Shown here piece by piece: positions 4,805 to 5,680 of a DNA stretch of 5,680 nt. This stretch comes from DATCVA01 sp036567205. Its GTDB lineage: Bacteria; Pseudomonadota; Gammaproteobacteria; Burkholderiales; Burkholderiaceae_B. A model generated the notes under the pieces. It saw only the letters and a program-made list of their open reading frames with translations. It made no database searches and had not been told where the DNA came from. Numbering within the stretch: position 1 is the first letter of the stretch; each line of letters starts with the position of its first letter. Made by a program: the position numbers and the translations under genes. The stretch covers positions 1-5,680 of the forward strand of contig DATCVA010000283.1 in the NCBI GenBank assembly GCA_036567205.1, in the 5' to 3' direction.

Positions 4805-5680
4805 ATGAACGATAACGGAATACCAACGGTAGAGTTAACTCTACCCGATTTTCCTGCTTTGATAGCCAGGCTTAAAAAGAGTATTCCAGCGCACTGTATT
4901 TTATCCAGGGCGGAAGACACCCGGCCTTTCGAGTGTGATGGATTGTCGTTATACCGGGCTTTGCCGCCGGTTGTCGTCTTACCTGAAAACGAAGACCAGG
5001 TGATTGCGGTTCTGCAAGCCTGTAAAGCGCTGAATATTCCGATTGTGGCGCGTGGCGCGGGCACGGGGTTGTCGGGGGGCGCCATGCCCCACACCCAAGG
5101 GGTTTTGTTGGGGCTGTCCAAGCTTAATCAGATAAAAAAAATAGATCTGGACAACGCCACGGCAGTGGTTCAGCCCGGGGTGCGAAATTTAGCCATTTCC
5201 GAAGCAGCAGCACCCTATGGGCTGTATTACGCTCCCGACCCTTCCAGTCAGATTGCCTGTTCAATTGGCGGCAACATTGCGGAAAACTCGGGGGGTGTAC
5301 ATTGCTTGAAGTATGGGTTAACGCTTCATAATGTAATGCGGGTTCGCGTAGTAACCATTGATGGCGATATCCTGGAACTCGGTTCCGAGGCTCCCGATAC
5401 CCCCGGCCTTGATTTACTGGCGATATTCATCGGTTCTGAAGGAATGCTGGGTATCGTTACTGAAATTACCGTCAAACTTATTCCTAAGCCGGCTCTGGCG
5501 CGTGTCATTATGGCCAGCTTTGACAGTGTCGAGGCCGCCAGCCTGGCTGTCAATAACGTGATCGCCGCAGGCATTATTCCGGCAGGCCTCGAGATGATGG
5601 ACAAGCCGGCTGTGCATATGGTCGAGCCATTTGTAAAAGCGGGCTACGATCTCGACGCGCAGGCTATTTTGCTGTGCGAG
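4805..5680 (+). CDS. glcD: Glycolate oxidase subunit GlcD, FAD-binding (3' end off window)
   Basis: The first 292 residues of the flavoprotein subunit of glycolate oxidase, about 60% of the roughly 500 usual. With GlcE and the iron-sulfur subunit GlcF it oxidises glycolate to glyoxylate at the membrane. The sequence closely follows E. coli GlcD as I recall it: ECDGLSLYR (43-51), the FAD-binding RGAGTGLSGGA (83-93), VQPGVRNLAIS (122-132), YYAPDPSSQIACSIGGN (141-157), GGVHCLKYGL (163-172), GSEGMLG (210-216) and GLEMMD (261-266). The frame is open to the last base of the window. ATG at 4805 is the only reasonable start, but no good ribosome-binding site precedes it (only GAG at 4792-4794), so translation is probably coupled to the gene ending at 4790. 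Codons 8-14 contain an 18-bp perfect palindrome. glcE and glcF are expected downstream but not seen. Confidence 0.95.
   Translation, partial: MNDNGIPTVELTLPDFPALIARLKKSIPAHCILSRAEDTRPFECDGLSLYRALPPVVVLPENEDQVIAVLQACKALNIPIVARGAGTGLSGGAMPHTQGVLLGLSKLNQIKKIDLDNATAVVQPGVRNLAISEAAAPYGLYYAPDPSSQIACSIGGNIAENSGGVHCLKYGLTLHNVMRVRVVTIDGDILELGSEAPDTPGLDLLAIFIGSEGMLGIVTEITVKLIPKPALARVIMASFDSVEAASLAVNNVIAAGIIPAGLEMMDKPAVHMVEPFVKAGYDLDAQAILLCE
4828..4845. repeat. 18-bp perfect palindrome in the 5' end of glcD
   Basis: GGTAGAGTTAACTCTACC reads the same on both strands with no mismatch and begins 23 bases after the first base of the glcD start codon. As DNA it could be an operator for a dimeric regulator. 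As RNA it could form a 7-bp stem with a UUAA loop close enough to the start to touch initiation. It does not fit the usual GntR-family half sites that I know, and may be incidental. Confidence 0.5.

Noticed and set aside
1..5680. CRISPR arrays, tRNA or rRNA genes, insertion sequences, phage or toxin-antitoxin genes
   Set aside because: No repeat-spacer pattern, tRNA cloverleaf, transposase motif or terminal inverted repeat was seen on either strand; apart from the aroG leader the window is ordinary metabolic and transport genes.

Overview
The window looks like a piece of a Gram-negative proteobacterial chromosome, most plausibly a betaproteobacterium near the Alcaligenaceae (Bordetella/Achromobacter/Pusillimonas-like). 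This rests on moderate GC, proteobacterial gene families, an AroG that aligns with the E. coli enzyme without gaps up to the last metal ligand, and my recollection that a lactate-dehydrogenase-type flavoprotein followed by glcD is a common arrangement in that group. The genus is inference.

Left part (about 1-2000, minus strand): a polar amino-acid-type ABC importer operon read right to left. It encodes a periplasmic binding protein most like EhuB (ectoine/hydroxyectoine), then permease EhuC, then permease EhuD, which runs off the left edge. The ATPase (EhuA) is not in view. A promoter candidate with operator-like palindromes lies upstream of the binding-protein gene. Two compact dyads sit between it and the first permease, a usual place for differential-expression signals.

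Centre (about 2045-3313, plus strand): the most interesting part. An unannotated 28-codon ORF at 2065-2151 encodes a leader peptide with nine aromatic residues (6 Phe, 3 Tyr), eight of them packed into residues 7-15. Sixteen bases beyond its stop lies a strong intrinsic terminator (2167-2200). A segment inside the leader ORF (2118-2125) can pair with the 5' side of the terminator stem (2173-2180), so the terminator and an antiterminator exclude each other. This is the architecture of a phenylalanine/tyrosine translation-coupled attenuator. The gene it precedes is aroG, the first step of aromatic amino acid synthesis, which begins with GTG at 2240.

Right part (3314-5680, plus strand): an FAD-linked D-2-hydroxyacid dehydrogenase of the D-lactate dehydrogenase/LDHD type (3378-4790), then, 14 bases later, the 5' end of glcD, the glycolate oxidase flavoprotein subunit, cut by the right edge. 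The two share a fold and probably form a 2-hydroxyacid oxidation operon with glcE and glcF beyond the window. I see no terminator between aroG and these genes, so attenuator-controlled transcripts may extend into them. An 18-bp perfect palindrome lies in the first codons of glcD.
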